Below, in pieces: positions 30,201-45,200 of a stretch of 64,000 nt of DNA. This DNA comes from Steromphala cineraria (lineage: Eukaryota > Mollusca > Gastropoda > Trochida > Trochidae). The number at the start of each line of letters is the position of its first letter. Positions within the stretch are counted from its first letter, which is position 1. The DNA lies in assembly GCA_916613615.1 (NCBI GenBank), contig OU744731.1, positions 19,066,328 to 19,130,327 of the forward strand, given 5' to 3'. Below the pieces are notes generated by a model. The model was not told the origin of the DNA. It ran no database searches and saw nothing but the letters and a program-made list of their open reading frames with translations. The position numbers and the translations under genes were made by a program.

Positions 30201-33200
30201 CTGTTCAATAAAAACAGATGGGATTCTTGTCTTCTGTATTGGAAACATTGTGTTCCTTCTCTTTGAATGGCATTAATTGAGAACTGATGTTACCATACTA
30301 TTGAAAAGCAAGAGTTTTGGGATAACAATTTCCTCTTTGAGGAAAGCACTATTTGTCCCATTATAACATCTTCATTTAGAAAAGCAATATTCTAGATAAA
30401 AACTTTTTACTTACAAGTGTTCTGTATTAAAAATACCATTTCTCACTGACAATCACAATTGCAAGTTCATATTAGATTCAGATAGCTTAACTGAACAAAG
30501 ATATCTCTCATTGAAAAAAAACCATTTGATTTGAAAAGATTGGCATGCAATTGAAAACATTTATTAACATTTTTGTGAGATCGCTTTTTGACCTAGAAAA
30601 ACATGTTACTGCCCCTTTAAATTGGAGTTTTGAAAATTCAAATATGAACAATGAATTCTAATGTTGTAAATTTACAGATAAAAGTGATTATTGCTAAACT
30701 TGAATATATTCAGTTGCCAAACAGTGTTTCTGAAAGAACTTGTCCAGAAAGAAGAACATAAAGACAGGAAATGTGATTTACTACAGATGTGGATGTTCAT
30801 TTATTCCCAAGGGTTATTTATCTCATAGAAAGATGCACTTGGCATAGCGTAACTCTTTTGGGAAGAAAATTAAGAAATTATAACCATTGTTGATGATACA
30901 GGATATTCATAAATCATCACCACAAAATGAACCAAAAATTGTAATGCTGATGTGAAAAAAAAGAGGAACGCTTGCTCTAAAAATAGAGCCATTGGCTCTG
31001 TAGCTCATCAGGCATCATATCAAGTTTGCTTTATACAGGCAAGATGAGCTAAAAATGAAACTGATGTTACCTATTGCAAGAAAACCTATACAAAAATTAC
31101 AAAACAAATGTATTATTATTAAACACTTTCTAGATCACCAATATCAGACAGTGAAAGAAGTCCACACTAAAATATCCAAGGAGAAATAAATTTGCCATAG
31201 ACTGTCATCTAATGGAGAAAAATAGGTTTTTAAGGTTGTGACCCCTGTGGCCCTATTTGGGGTCATGGGGTCACGAAATCTACAATTTAGAATCCCCATT
31301 GGCCAAGGAGTCTGCACATATAATTTCAGCTCTCTAGACCTTTTGGAACTTGAGAAGAAGATGAGAATTGGTTTTTAAGGCTGTGACCCCTGTGACCCTA
31401 TTTGGGGTCATGGGGTCACGAAATCTACAATTAAGAATCCCGATTGGCCAAGGAGTCTGCACATATCATTTTCAACTCTTTAGTCCTTTTAGTACTGGAG
31501 AAGAAGATGAAAATAGGTTTTTAAGGTTGTGACCCCTGTGACCCTATTTGGGGTCACAGGTTCACCAAAGTTACAAATTAGAATCCCCATTGTCCAAGGA
31601 GTCTGCACATATCACTTTCAACTCTCTAGTCCTTTTAGAACTGGAGAAGAAGATGAAAATAGGTTTTTAAGGCTGTGACCCATGTGACCCTATTTGGGGT
31701 CACAGGTTCACCAAAGTTACAAATTAGAAACCCCATTGTCCAAGGAGTCTGCACATATCACTTTCAACTCTCTAGTCCTTTTAGAACTGGAGAAGAAGAT
31801 GAAAATAGGTTTTTAAGGTTGTGACCCCTGTGACCCTATTTGGGGTCACAGGTTCACCAAAGTTACAAATTAGAATCCCCATTGGCCAAGGAGTCTGCAC
31901 ATATCACTTTCAACTCTCTAGTCCTTTTAGAACTGGAGAAGAAGATGAAAATAGGTTTTTAAGGTTGTGACCCCTGTGACCCTATTTGGGGTCACAGGTT
32001 CACCAAAGTTACAAATTAGAATCCCCATTGGCCAAGGAGTCTGCACATATAATTTTTAACTCTCTACTCCTTTTGGAACTGGAGAAGAAGATGAAAATAG
32101 GTTTTTAAGGTTGTGACCCCTGTGACCCTTTTTGGGGTCACAGGGTCACCAAAGTTACAAATTAGAATCTCCATATGCTAAGGTACTTGTACACAAAATT
32201 TCAGCTCTCTAATGTGTATGGTTCATGAGGAGAAGTCGAAAGTGTCAAAAGTTTACGGACGGACGACGGACGGACGGACGCCGGACGACGGGCCATGCCA
32301 TAAGCCCATCTGGACTTTCAGTCCTGATGAGCATAAAATGAAACATCTTATATGTTGTAGATGTTACCTTTTTTCAATATTTTTGATATCAACAAAAATA
32401 AACTCAATAAAGCTAAGCTTATCTAAGATGCAATAACTAATTTGAAAACATGTTTCTTTTCATTCCATACATGAATAAACGATCTTTATCAAAGTTATGA
32501 TTAAATCAATACAATGTTTTCTCTTTTTCCATCAAAACAATTACTTTTGTCCTTCCAATGGTTCTGTCATTCATTCAACCCTCTTTGTGAACAAAATTCT
32601 GCTTCAAATCCTTGTTTATTTACGTGATCTACACTAGGCTCTACTTATGGATAGAAATGTACTTGTTATGCACTTGCTTTAATGTCTATTTCATTCAAAT
32701 TTTCCTTGCACTCAGCAACATTTTTATCTCCTATGCATTAAGGTTTCAGTCTCTAAATAAACACTTTAAGTTTAAGTGAAGCACCCATTCAACACTGCTT
32801 CCTTCCAAATCACTCACAACTACTTAACTAAGTTCTTTTGAAATTGAATCTTTAATTTGTGTTGAATACTCAGATGAGTTGTACAAACATTCAAAATTCA
32901 ACAGTCTGGTTTGTTTCAAATCATATACTTTCACAGCTATTTGTAAGAATAAAGATATCTTTGGTAAAAATATATAACATAAAAATATAACATAACAGGG
33001 AGTTTGTTCAAATACTTTGCAATACACAGCAGTTTTGGGAATTTAATATTTTCTTATCTAAGAATCTCTAAGATTATAGTAGGACATTTTATAAATAATG
33101 TCACAAAATAAAAATATATAAAAACTCATTGTCCAGCAATTTAATTTCTTTAGGCTAAGGAAATATTTAAGCACATTTAATAAGTGGTTTGATATACAAT

Positions 33201-36200
33201 GTCCTAACAAAGCTTTCAAGCATTTCTAAAGAATCAATCAACCAATCAATAACTGTGTGTTTCATATCATAAGTAACAAATGATTTCCTTGTATTTCAAC
33301 TACTTCTCTGGATTGTTTTATGTTATACAAAGAATTATTCATAAAAGAAAAAGAAACAATAACATGTTTGTTTATAATCATTGTTTACACTAAAAAGCTG
33401 AATAATGAAATGTGAAGGCTTTATTCAGTTAAGGGATTGGTACTTGGTCTTTGGTTGTAGAATTTCAAAGAATATACAATGTCGAGGTTTTGTTTAAACC
33501 AATGATTTATTTCTCCATACAAGGAAAATTTGCAAATTTCATCATTCAGATTTCTTCTATGCATAATGCATTGTTTGATAATCATTATCTGGATAAATAT
33601 TCCTAAAAGAGTCTTATCATGCAAAACAATCATACAGTATGAGAACCACTGACGAGTTGAGAATCAGTTATACCGAAACATCTAACAATTGTTTTCAATC
33701 ATTACACATTTCAGTTTTAATAAAGAATGTTATCATGTTATGCTGTCTTTCTTGAGTTTCTGTTGTATTTATTGTCTTTATCTACTTCCAAATACCCATT
33801 ATAGATTTCTTACTAGTCAAGACTCAAGACTGCTATTCTCAAATATTTACAAAACACTCCACTATTCTCATGCACTTTACAAACCTTGCTTACAAGGCTT
33901 GCTTTTTTATGTGTGTGTTTATTTGTATAAAATCCAACCCAAAATGAAAATGTATGTAATTTAATGCTGAATATATCAAATAACAGAATTTAAATTGTTT
34001 GTTATGTAAGTGACCTGTGTCCCTCATATATAAGTAGATTTACTTAAACAGGTAAGTAAACAAAATGTTTCAAATGTAAGTGTTAAGCTGGCATTACATG
34101 TGTACGTATTTATGTATATTATGTATTTATGTATTTATGTGTTGCGTGATGTGTAATGCGTGTTGCACGTTGCGCAATGTTTATTTCCATGTATCCGTAA
34201 TAGTGTGGCGGGATTAACCAATTTGATGCGTAATGAGTATTTTACACTTTGCACTAAAATTGAAGAAGTTGATTCCATGTACGGTAATGCGTTATGCCTA
34301 ATACGTAAAATGATGCCCTTATTTGGTCTACGTTAGTGCGCATTGCTTTTTCAGACACTCTCATGAGCGTTCCAGCAAACACGCACTACGCATTACTCAC
34401 TATGCGTACATGGAATGAACTTCTACTATTTTAGTGTAAAGTGTTGATTACGCATTACGCATTACACACTACGGACACATGGAATGCCAGCCTAAGTTTG
34501 TACATGAAGAAACTATATATACATGTATACTTACATTTTGCATAGTTTCTGTGAAGGGAGAGGAGGCCAACCGGTTTAGTTTCTCCACATTACTACTGAT
34601 ACTCGGGAGCTGCGGACAAAATAGTTAAACATATATAAGTAAACATAAACAACCGTCACATCAATAATGATGAGAACATTTAGACGTCATCTTTTTTCAT
34701 TTTAGTAATTGACTAATCAATACAGATAAATAAGACTGAATGTTTTTTATCAATATGGGTAATATCTATAAAATTGATAAATATTCTCTTTTTAAATAAT
34801 TGTCATATCTACTAATAAAAATATTTCTCAAGAAAAAATATTTAAATTTGAATTTAAGTACAATCATTTAATTAAATAAGAAATTGCAAACTTTAAATTC
34901 ATATGAATCCCTTTTTATGATTATAGAAGTTGCTAATGAAACAGGTTGTTTTTGTTTCTTACAATATAACAATAAATTGGTTTGTTTCATGCTTTCATGT
35001 CTTGCATCACTGCATATTTCATAATCCATCTTACAAGGAGTTTCATGTAATAGCTTTCAATGGATTTTGAAATTCATCTCATGCTTGATGTCAAGTTAAT
35101 TTGCATATAAACACAAATGAAAATGTCTGATTTTTTACATTAAAACATTTAATCATATTCATAACATATGGAATGTAATTGCCTATCAATCAATAAATCA
35201 CATCAACATTTCCTTTACAAATATTTGCATAAAGTTACACATTTACATTAATTTATAAACAACAGTGAAGTGATTCTGTGAGTAAAAACATTTTTGTATT
35301 TATAGAGAAATTAGCAAAATGCAAGTATATTTTCATTAAGAAATGGATCACATTACAGGTTTTAACATTGTGTAGCATTAAAATTGGAATTCTATTCTAT
35401 TAATTACACTATGCTGGTATCTAAGTGATTTGGAACCTATAAACTAAAATATTGTAAAAGTACCGTTTTCATAACAATGCAATTGAAATTGATAAAAAAA
35501 TTAATCATAATCTAAAAATACTAAAAATTGCTCAAAGTGAACAAACTGTAATTAACGTAGACCAAAAAACCAAGAAAATACTTTTTCAAGTATAAATTGC
35601 TTTTCATGCTAGACTTGTATTTGATAACGCTACAACCCATAACATGGCAGATGATTTCATGCAAAGCTGTCTCTGACCACCATGCTATAGCACCGTGAAT
35701 AACCCAGCTACAGTTAGACAACTTCCCGCAAGCTAGACCTCTCTCTCTCTCTCACTGACTATACTTAGGTTATGGACTTAGTTTCACAATACCAACATTA
35801 ACAAAATCCTTGCATTTGTAACAATTTTAAATTTTTTGTGAGCATTCCATTATTCAATATTGAATTTCAAACCTGCTTGTTGTCATAAAACAAGGCTTGA
35901 AAATGGTTTTACTAAGGTCGTGATGAATGCACCGGACACTATCCAAAGTAACAGCTACATTAAACATAGAGATTGACTGCCAAGGACAACCAGTATCCAT
36001 GTACTGTCTATCCATTAGCCAGTCTTATTCCAACCTCTTTTTACAAAACACCTAATATGGTGGACTGGATGTCGTTTCAACCTCTCTTTAAGACTTGCTT
36101 CAAAGCTCAAAATTGTTGTTTTGAGTGCAGCAGCCTCAATGTGGGAACTTCCAGAGATTCCTGATTGAACAATAAAGCTGAGCTGCAGTAGATCAAAGAG

Positions 36201-39200
36201 CAGGCACAGAGAGGCTGTAACTAGTCAGTGATAGAGAATGATGCAGGTTTTGCCTTGCAAGGGAAGTTGTAATAACACAGGGACGGAAGCAACAACACAG
36301 AGTCACTACAAGTTGACTTATCTTACAGTACACTTCATATCCTCCCGTCTTCACTCTCTTGTTTTGCATTATTGTTAACTGTTGTCCTTTCTTGTCTTGC
36401 TTTCTTAGAAGTGATTCATACACATTTTCTTGTCTAACATATTCATGTTTTGTTACTTTTTTTAAAAACAGATTCTTAAAAGATGTCCAAAATCCCCATC
36501 TACAATTCAAATTTCGTTGTTGAAAATTTTACTTTAAAATTTCTGTTCGAAAATTTCAAGCAATTCGGGAGAAAAAAATTAGTAAAGAAAGTTTTGCACA
36601 AATTTTATTTTCAGTACAATTTATAGAACTGAATTTGTCACAAATTTCTTGTTAAAACTATGAGATTTTTATATCCCTTTTTACACAGGATCAAGACTGC
36701 TCTGTCCAAAATTTTCATATTTCAAATTCCTTTCCTTCTATTTTTTAAGCTTCTGAAGGGTTCAAATGTTCCAGTTTTCAGAGTCTGGCCCACTTTTTGC
36801 ATCTGAAAACAAAAACAAACAAAAAACCACTTACTTTAGAAAAATCTACCTGGTAGAAGATATCATTGACGACGACGTTTTTGCAGCCGGTGCAGTTTCC
36901 ATCGCACCCGATGCATGTCCAGCCTCGTCTAGTGGTCTCCAGATCCAGGTGGATCTGCTCCATGGTGGCTGCTAGACTTCCTCCAAACCCTGTTGTGATG
37001 TTCTGCAGTTGACCATGCAACAAGGTCAGTTTGTTGGCCGCATTGTTGGTACCTGCAAGGGGCACAGGAGTTTATAATTTTCTAGATTGACTATTGTAAT
37101 TTGTTTGTTCACATATATATGTTTTAAGGTTTGGAAATGTTCAATATGTGGTCACAGATTCCACCTGACCTTGAAAATAAATTATAAGATTGCCTTCTCT
37201 ATTATTCTCATATCATGTCCCTGTATTCTATTATTCTCCTATCCTGTTCCTGCATTCTATTATTTTCCAATCCTGTTCCTGCATTCTATTATTCTCCTAT
37301 CCTGTATTCTATTATTCTCCTATCCTGTATTCTATTATTCTCCTATCCTGTATTCTATTATTCTCCAATCCTGTTCTTGCATTCTATTATTTTCCAATCC
37401 TGTTCCTGCATTCTATTATTCTCCTATCCTGTATTCTATTATTCTCCTATCCTGTATTCTATTATTCTCCTATCCTGTATTCTATTATTCTCCAATCCTG
37501 TTCCTGCATTCTATTATTTTCCAATCCTGTTCCTGCATTCTATTATTCTCCAATCCTGTTCCTGCATTCTATTATTCTCCTATCCTGTTCCTGCATTCTA
37601 TTATTTTCCAATCCTGTTCCTGCATTCTATTATTCTCCTATCCTGTTCCTGCATTCTATTATTTTCCAATCCTGTTCCTGCATTCTATTATTCTCCTATC
37701 CTGTTCCTGCATTCTATTATTTTCCAATCCTGTTCCTGCATTCTATTATTTTCCAATCCTGTTCCTGCATTCTTTCATTCTCCTATCCTGTTCCTGCATT
37801 CTATTATTTTCCAATCCTGTTCCTGCATTCTATTATTTTCCAATCCTGTTCCTGCATTCTATTATTCTCCTATCCTGTTCCTGCATTCTATTATTCTCCT
37901 ATCCTGTTCCTGCATTCTATTATTTTCCTATCCTGTTCCTGCATTCTATTATTCTCCTATCCTGTTCCTGCATTCTATTATTTTCCAATCCTGTTCCTGC
38001 ATTCTATTATTCTCCTATCCTGTTCCTGCATTCTATTATTCTCCTATCCTGTTCCTGCATTCTATTATTCTCCTATCCTGTTCCTGCATTCTATTATTCT
38101 CCTATCCTGTTCCTGCATTCTATTTTTTTCCAATCCTGTTCCTGCATTCTATTTTTTTCCAATCCTGTTCCTGCATTCTATTATTTTCCAATCCTGTTCC
38201 TGCATTCTATTATTCTCCTATCCTGTTCCTGCATTCTATTATTCTCCTATCCTGTTCCTGCATTCTATTATTTTCCAATCCTGTTCCTGCATTCTATTAT
38301 TCTCCTATCCTGTTCCTGCATTCTATTATTCTCGTGTCTCTGTATTCTATTTTTCTCCTATCCTGTATTCTATTTTTCTCCTATCCTGTATTCTATTTTT
38401 CTCCTGTCCAGTATTCTATTAATCTCCTGTCCCTGTTTTCTGTTATTCTCCAATCCAGTATTCTATTATTCTCAAATTCTGTTCCTGTATTCTATTATCT
38501 TATCCTGTTCCTGTGTTCTATTATTCTCGTGTCTCTGTATTCTGTTATTCTCCTACCCTGTCCTTGTATTCCAACAGAGTCCAAACCTGGAGCAGATGCC
38601 CCCTGTAGTCTATTATTTTCCTATCCTGTCTCTGTATTCTATTATTCTCCAGTTCCTGTATTCGGTTTTTCTCCCATCCTGTCCCTGTATTCTTTTTTTC
38701 CTGTCCCTGTATTCTATTAGTTTCCTATCCTGTATTCTATTATTCTCCTGTCCTATCCTTGTATTCTATTATCCTCCAGTCCCTGTATTCTATTATCCTC
38801 CAGTCCCTGTATTCTATTATCCTCCAGTCCCTGTATTCTGTTATTCTCCCATCCTGTCCTTGTATTCCAACAGAGTCCAATCCTGGAGCAGATGCCGTCC
38901 CCAGGGGCCTGGAGGCGCTCAGCTGGAGGGGAGTACTTCATAATTAGATTATAGTCCATCTTCCTCTCAACCTACTCATATATACAGGGAGCTGTTCCCA
39001 ACATGCCAAAACAATTTACGTGATGGGTTGGGAATATGCGAGTTACTCTTGATGTACATACTTGGCCACTTCGGTGCTTTATCTTCCACAATGGCTATGA
39101 CTGTTTCATATGCATACCTGGTTTCATGATATATTGCAGATCTCGCTTTATCATTTATAAATTGAAACAACTTATGACTTTTTTTCAGGATTACAATGGT

Positions 39201-42200
39201 TTATTGTTTTATCTTTCATGATAAATGCAATACATTGATTTCATTAATTATGGTTATTCTTTATCAAATTTAATGCATCAATACATTGCCTTTTTCCACA
39301 TTGAATTGAAAATCATAAATAAAAGTAATGCTTTAGGAGGGAATGAAATAGAATACATGAAAGTTACTTCATTGCATTGATTAAGCAGCATTTGTTTAAA
39401 GGTTAACCTTTGAAAATTGTAAGAACTCTTCACAACTTATAAACAACATTTATGAAATTTTGACTCTATCTTCCTTTCAAGTTTACAGAATAGATTACAC
39501 TTTCTCTAGGAGATGTAATAAATGGAATATAGGAGACTGAATCCTTGCCTATCAGAATTCATTCAACTTTTCACTTTATCTGTACTAATTGCAACAGTGG
39601 TTCATTTCATAATTTCTGCCAGATTTCCATGGTACCATTCCATCTCTCTTGAATATTACATTCAATCTTCCAATTAAGATACAGTCAAGTGTCAAATTTA
39701 AATTTCTAATTCATCAAAGTGTCAACACAATCTTCTTTGTTAACTTTCTGTACTGTAAATACCTGAAAAAGTAATTTCTCTTCTGCATCCCATATTTACT
39801 TTAGAATTGATGTTCAAAAAGGTAACATGTTGAATGATCAATGTTTTTTTGTAATGGTCCCGTCATTACAACTGAATTACAACTGTTTATTGAAAGTTAA
39901 TTGCATCTCCTACGTAAGTGAATAATGATAAATTGCTACTATATTTGCTTTACAGGCTTCATCAGAATGCAACAAAGCTTTTTATATGTCAGCGGTTATA
40001 GTTTCAAGGCTTACATACTCTCCAATTATTCCTGTCTATGACTGTGCTCCTATGTACATTCCCAGAAGAGCACAGAACTGATTATAGCATATCTCACTGC
40101 ATGCATTTTTTATTGCTTTTGCCTGTGGGTCAATGCAGAGTATATCATGAGAGATGGTTGGAGGGCTGGACAATGGTAGGCAAATAGATATAACCAGTCC
40201 ATCATCTGGGAACAATATCCTCCTACTGGAATTGCTCCGACTTCACCTGCATACCAAAAGTTTGTTCACAAAATGGAAGGAAGAAGGTGAAAAACCAAGT
40301 AAATTCTTCTTATCATTAGAAAACAGAAACTTCTTGAATAAAGCAATTTATAAACTAGAAAATAAACATAAAGAAATACTCACTAAAAAAGAAGATTTGA
40401 TAACTGAAACCAGATCATTTTATCATAACTTGTATCAGAAAAAGTCAAGTGCAACAGTTAATTTTTCAGAATTATTCAAAGATATAGAACAGGATATACC
40501 AAAGTTGTCAAAAACACAACAAGAAAACCTTGAAGGACAACTGAAATACGACGAAGTACTAAACACTCTGAAAAAAATGAAAAATGAAAAAAGCCCCGGC
40601 TCATCTGGTTTTACTGTTGAATTCTTTAAATTCTTCTGGCTCAATCTTCACGAACACCTTATAAGATCATTGAACCTTGCATATGAAAAAGGTGAACTTT
40701 CCCTGACTCAAAAACAAGGTATTATAACCTGTTTTCCAAAAAAAGGAAAACCTAAACATCTGATTAAAAATTGGCGACCAATCTCTTTACTTAACGTTGC
40801 ATATAAAATCGGATCATCAACTATTGCTAACAGAATAAAAACTGTTCTACCCACTATTATAAACGAAGATCAAAAAGGATTCATGTCCAAAAGATATATT
40901 GGTGAATGTACCCGTTTAATATATGATATTATTGACTACATTGAATACATGAAAATTCCAGGTATTCTTCTCCTTATAGACTTTGAAAAAGCTTTCGACT
41001 CCGTTGATTGGGATTTTATTCAAGAAGTCCTCAAATTCTTTAATTTTGGAGAATCTATTACAAGATGGATAAATACTTTCTTTAACAATATTCAGTCCTG
41101 TGTTGTAGTAAATGGATTCCTCTCAAACTATTTTAGTGTCTCACGAGGCTGCAGACAGGGAGATCCCATTTCTCCATACATTTTTTTACTTTGTGCTGAA
41201 ATTTTAGCTATAATGATAAGAAATAATAAACAAATTAAAGGAATACGAATTGGAGAGAAAGAATACCTTATTTCTCAGTACGCTGACGACACAGCACTCA
41301 TATTAGACGGCACTGAAAAATGTTTGCAGGCTACACTAGAAACTCTTCGTCAATATGCCTCCTTTTCAGGCCTAAATATTAACTTAACTAAAACTCAGGT
41401 AGTATGGATAGGCTCTCAGAAAAACTCTAACAAAAAACTTTGCAGAAACTGGAACCTGAACTGGAAAAATGACTCATTCATATTATTAGGCATTATATTT
41501 ACTCATAATCTTGCAGAAATGGTCGAAAGAAACTATAAGGATAAACTAAAGACGCTCAAGCACTCTATGAATCAATTGCTAGCAAGAGATTTAACACCCT
41601 TAGGTAGAAATGCCATTCTTAAAAGCTTACTCCTGCCACAACTTAATCATCTTTTTGCAACTTTGCCCAACCCAAACCACAAACTTATCAAAGAAATTGA
41701 ACAACTATGTTTCAAATTCATATGGAAAAATAAACCCGACAAAGTTAGTCGTGACACTATTACTAAAGATTATGACCAAGGCGGAATAAGGGCACCTGAT
41801 ATATTAAACCTCATCCGATCACAAAAAATATCGTGGATTAAAAGAATATTTAATACAGATTCAAAAATAAGGAACTTATTACAGAGAAGTACAAAATGTA
41901 ACATAACCGACTTCATACAAACTTGCGAAACATACATAATGGAATCGGTATTAACGCCACAGACAAATCAATTCTGGAAAGACACATTAAAATCTTGGGG
42001 CAAATTCCTAAATAAAAAATCCCAAAACGTCGAACAATTGGAGGATATCTTAACACAACCCCTATGGTTAAATGAAAACATTAAAATAGATGGCAAAATA
42101 ATTAACTATAAACACTACTCAAGCAAGGGTATAACTTATATTAATGACTTATTAGACAACAATGGAACCTTCCTAACAGTGGAGCAATTAAAATGTCAAT

Positions 42201-45200
42201 ACGGATGCAAAACAAATTTCTTAGAGCGCCAAGGTATATTAGAATCCGTTAAATGTTACTGTAAATCCAGAAACATCAATATTGCCATGAAAATTGACCT
42301 CCCAATCTTACCCTTTTTTCTGAAAGATATTGTCAGAAATCCAAAAGGATGCCGAGAAATTTATGATACACTGATAAAAAGTAATACCACTAAACTCCTA
42401 AAATACAGAGAAAAATGGCAAAAAGAATTAAATGAATTTATTGATGAGAACACATGGAACACGATAGAGAAGACCACCTTCAACTCATACAATAGTGTAA
42501 AGCATTCTTGGTTCAAATATAGTGTATTGCATAGGCTTCTACCAACAAACGAATTATTAACAAAAATGAAACTTAAGGAATCTAACAAATGTACCTTTTG
42601 CAAGACCGAAAAAGAATCAATAATTCATCTGTTATATGATTGCAAATATGTGAAACAAATTTGGGGAGAAATCGAAGAATGGATATTTAGCAAAACAGGA
42701 ACTAACATAATATTCTCAAACAAAAACGTTGTTCTAGGATATTGCGAAAAGAGAAATTATGTACTAAATCTTATAATAACTACGACCAGCTATAACATAT
42801 ACAAGATGAAATTGCAAGAAAAAATACCAAATATTAGATATGTTAAGGAGGATATAAAGACCACATATAATATTGATCGCTTCAACGCTTTCACAAACTG
42901 TAAGTATGACAATTTTATGAAGTTTTGGTCATTATGTCACAATCTATTTTGAATATCATATAACACTGAATGAACCTATATGTATATGTATATATGCTAT
43001 TTTTGAATGCCTTCTATTGCCTATCATCGACATGTATTAATTAAACCATATGTTTTTGTTATGATGTGGATGTTGAATATGTAACATGTTTTGTATGGAG
43101 TGTTAAAAATAAAAAGTTAAAAAAAAAAAAAAAAAAAAAAGTTTGTTCACTTACTCTTGTATAGCAAATAGCATATGTTATAGTTTTGTTGTCTTTTAAA
43201 TACCTTCAACTGAACAGACAAAAGATTATTATTTATCCATGTATCAACTAATTATTTATTAACTTATTTTGGAATTGTCTAGCTTTGGCCAGAAGGGACC
43301 TATTTTTATGTTTGGATGTAAAATTTGGACAAAAATATTTCTATATCTCTCTATGAAAAAGCACAGTGTAAAAAACAAAAACTCATATGACCTTTGGAGA
43401 CATATGACTTTCTAAGAGATTTTGTAAACAAAAATAGAACAAAAGACCCCTGCCCCTATAGTCAATGAATTGACCTGTAAACATTGTAAGGTTCAAATGT
43501 GGAATATTAAATATATTTAGTACGCCTGAAGCGAAAATATCATTATTATATATAAAATATTATAACATTATCCTTTCCAATTTTAAATGTTGATTCTGTC
43601 TTGATGATATCTCAAACCACATGATATTTGCACTAGGATATGCAGGCTGTGAACAAACTTTTGGTATGCAGCTGTATTGTCCACCAATGGGACCTATTGT
43701 GCAAATATATTCAACAGAAAATGTATGAGGAAAAAGAGGAGCTCAAATGATGTTGGAAGATAATCTACATTTAAGATTGGGCTGCTAGATGCTTTCTATA
43801 CATGCAATATGTCCTTTGATAGTTGCAGATTTCACAAGGGATGTCAACCTCACGTTACATTTTCATAAAGTTGCTTTTTTTCTTCACAATATCACTTACT
43901 TCCATTATAGACATAAATTGCCCATAAAATGTGAATTATACTAGGAGTATTAGCATCATGCACCTCAACTGAAAACCAATCTCTTCTGTATCCTCTTGTC
44001 ATGAAACTTACTACCTTTGGGAAACGTAACTTTGCAGAAGAATTTTGTTTTTGTATTGGTTAGATGTATATTGTGACTATAGAAAATAAAATGGAAAAAC
44101 TCAAACTGTCCCTCAAAAATTACTTAGCTTAGCTTAGCTTAGGAAAATCTTATTTCTGCCGATATTGTACTAAGAATATTGTAAGATCGACTTATACATC
44201 TTTCCATTTCCATTTACGCCAGCATGCTTTCTTACACTGCGGTCACTCAAGGTTATTCCTTCCATGAAACCTATTTAAAATAAATTGGCCATTTCCTTGG
44301 CTAGAAAAACTAAATCATGATTGGTCGCATTAATATATTTTTATGCCATCAATGATATTGTTTCAAACTTAACACATCATCTGTTCCTGTAACTGCTGAT
44401 AAGACTGGAGTTCCTTCACTTGTGAGTAGTGCACCTATATTTCTTACGAGACAGGAACCAGTTAGAAATGTAGAAACTGCCTTATCATAAGATAGAAATA
44501 ATGGTGAAATGCAGGTTTCCCTAGTATATTCCGCTTGGGAAATAAATCATATTTGTAAAATATGCCATCCCATAATGCATTGTGCTATGCGAAACTATTT
44601 GACCCGATCAATTTTTAGACATTTTAACATGCTTCGCAAGTTGTAGCTGTAATTTTATTAAAAATGATCAAAACATTTTCAACAATTTTTAAAACAATTT
44701 GCATGTTCAGCGGTGATTGGTATCTTTTATCTTGTTCAACCCCAGAATGTTTGGTTGAAATTGAAGAATCATGATCTAAGGTAATTACACTGCAGAATGC
44801 ACAGGTCAAATATGGAATTGTCACACTCGATCCAACCAATCAGATTTGACTATGAGAGACAGGAAGTGAGATGTCAGCTAGTTATTGGCTGTCTGAGCTC
44901 AGACTCTCTGTATTTCATAACCAACCCCGAGGGATTGCAGCCTTTTAGCAGCTTGCAGTCGGAATATAAAGACAAACACCACTGTTTATACAGCGTGTAT
45001 ATTTTCACAGTGACAAGTTTGGGTATTTGTGGAGAGGAGCCTGTAGACTCATATGGGAATAGTTTGTGTGCAGAGAGGGAACAAAGGTAGCAAGTTACAG
45101 CCTGAATCTGGCTAACATTCAGTCTTCTCTTATAAAGATGAAGAACAAAGAAGTGTGAAGATGAAAAAATGGAAACAATATCTTGAAGGTTAAAAAGTTA

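Noticed and set aside
37087..38943. Three overlapping 400-600-codon plus-strand frames (FYYSPILFLHS type)
   Set aside because: Low-complexity translation of the 23/29-bp array, open in all frames at once, so not evidence for a protein.
38753..38959. Minus-strand frame with WENNRIQGLEDN repeats and an AG before AGTCCAA-like sequence, as a host exon
   Set aside because: It consists of decayed array units plus the duplicated flank; it does not fit between w7 and w8 in phase.
44797..45090. 97-codon plus-strand open frame in a slightly GC-richer stretch
   Set aside because: No recognisable family, splice structure or promoter; likely chance.
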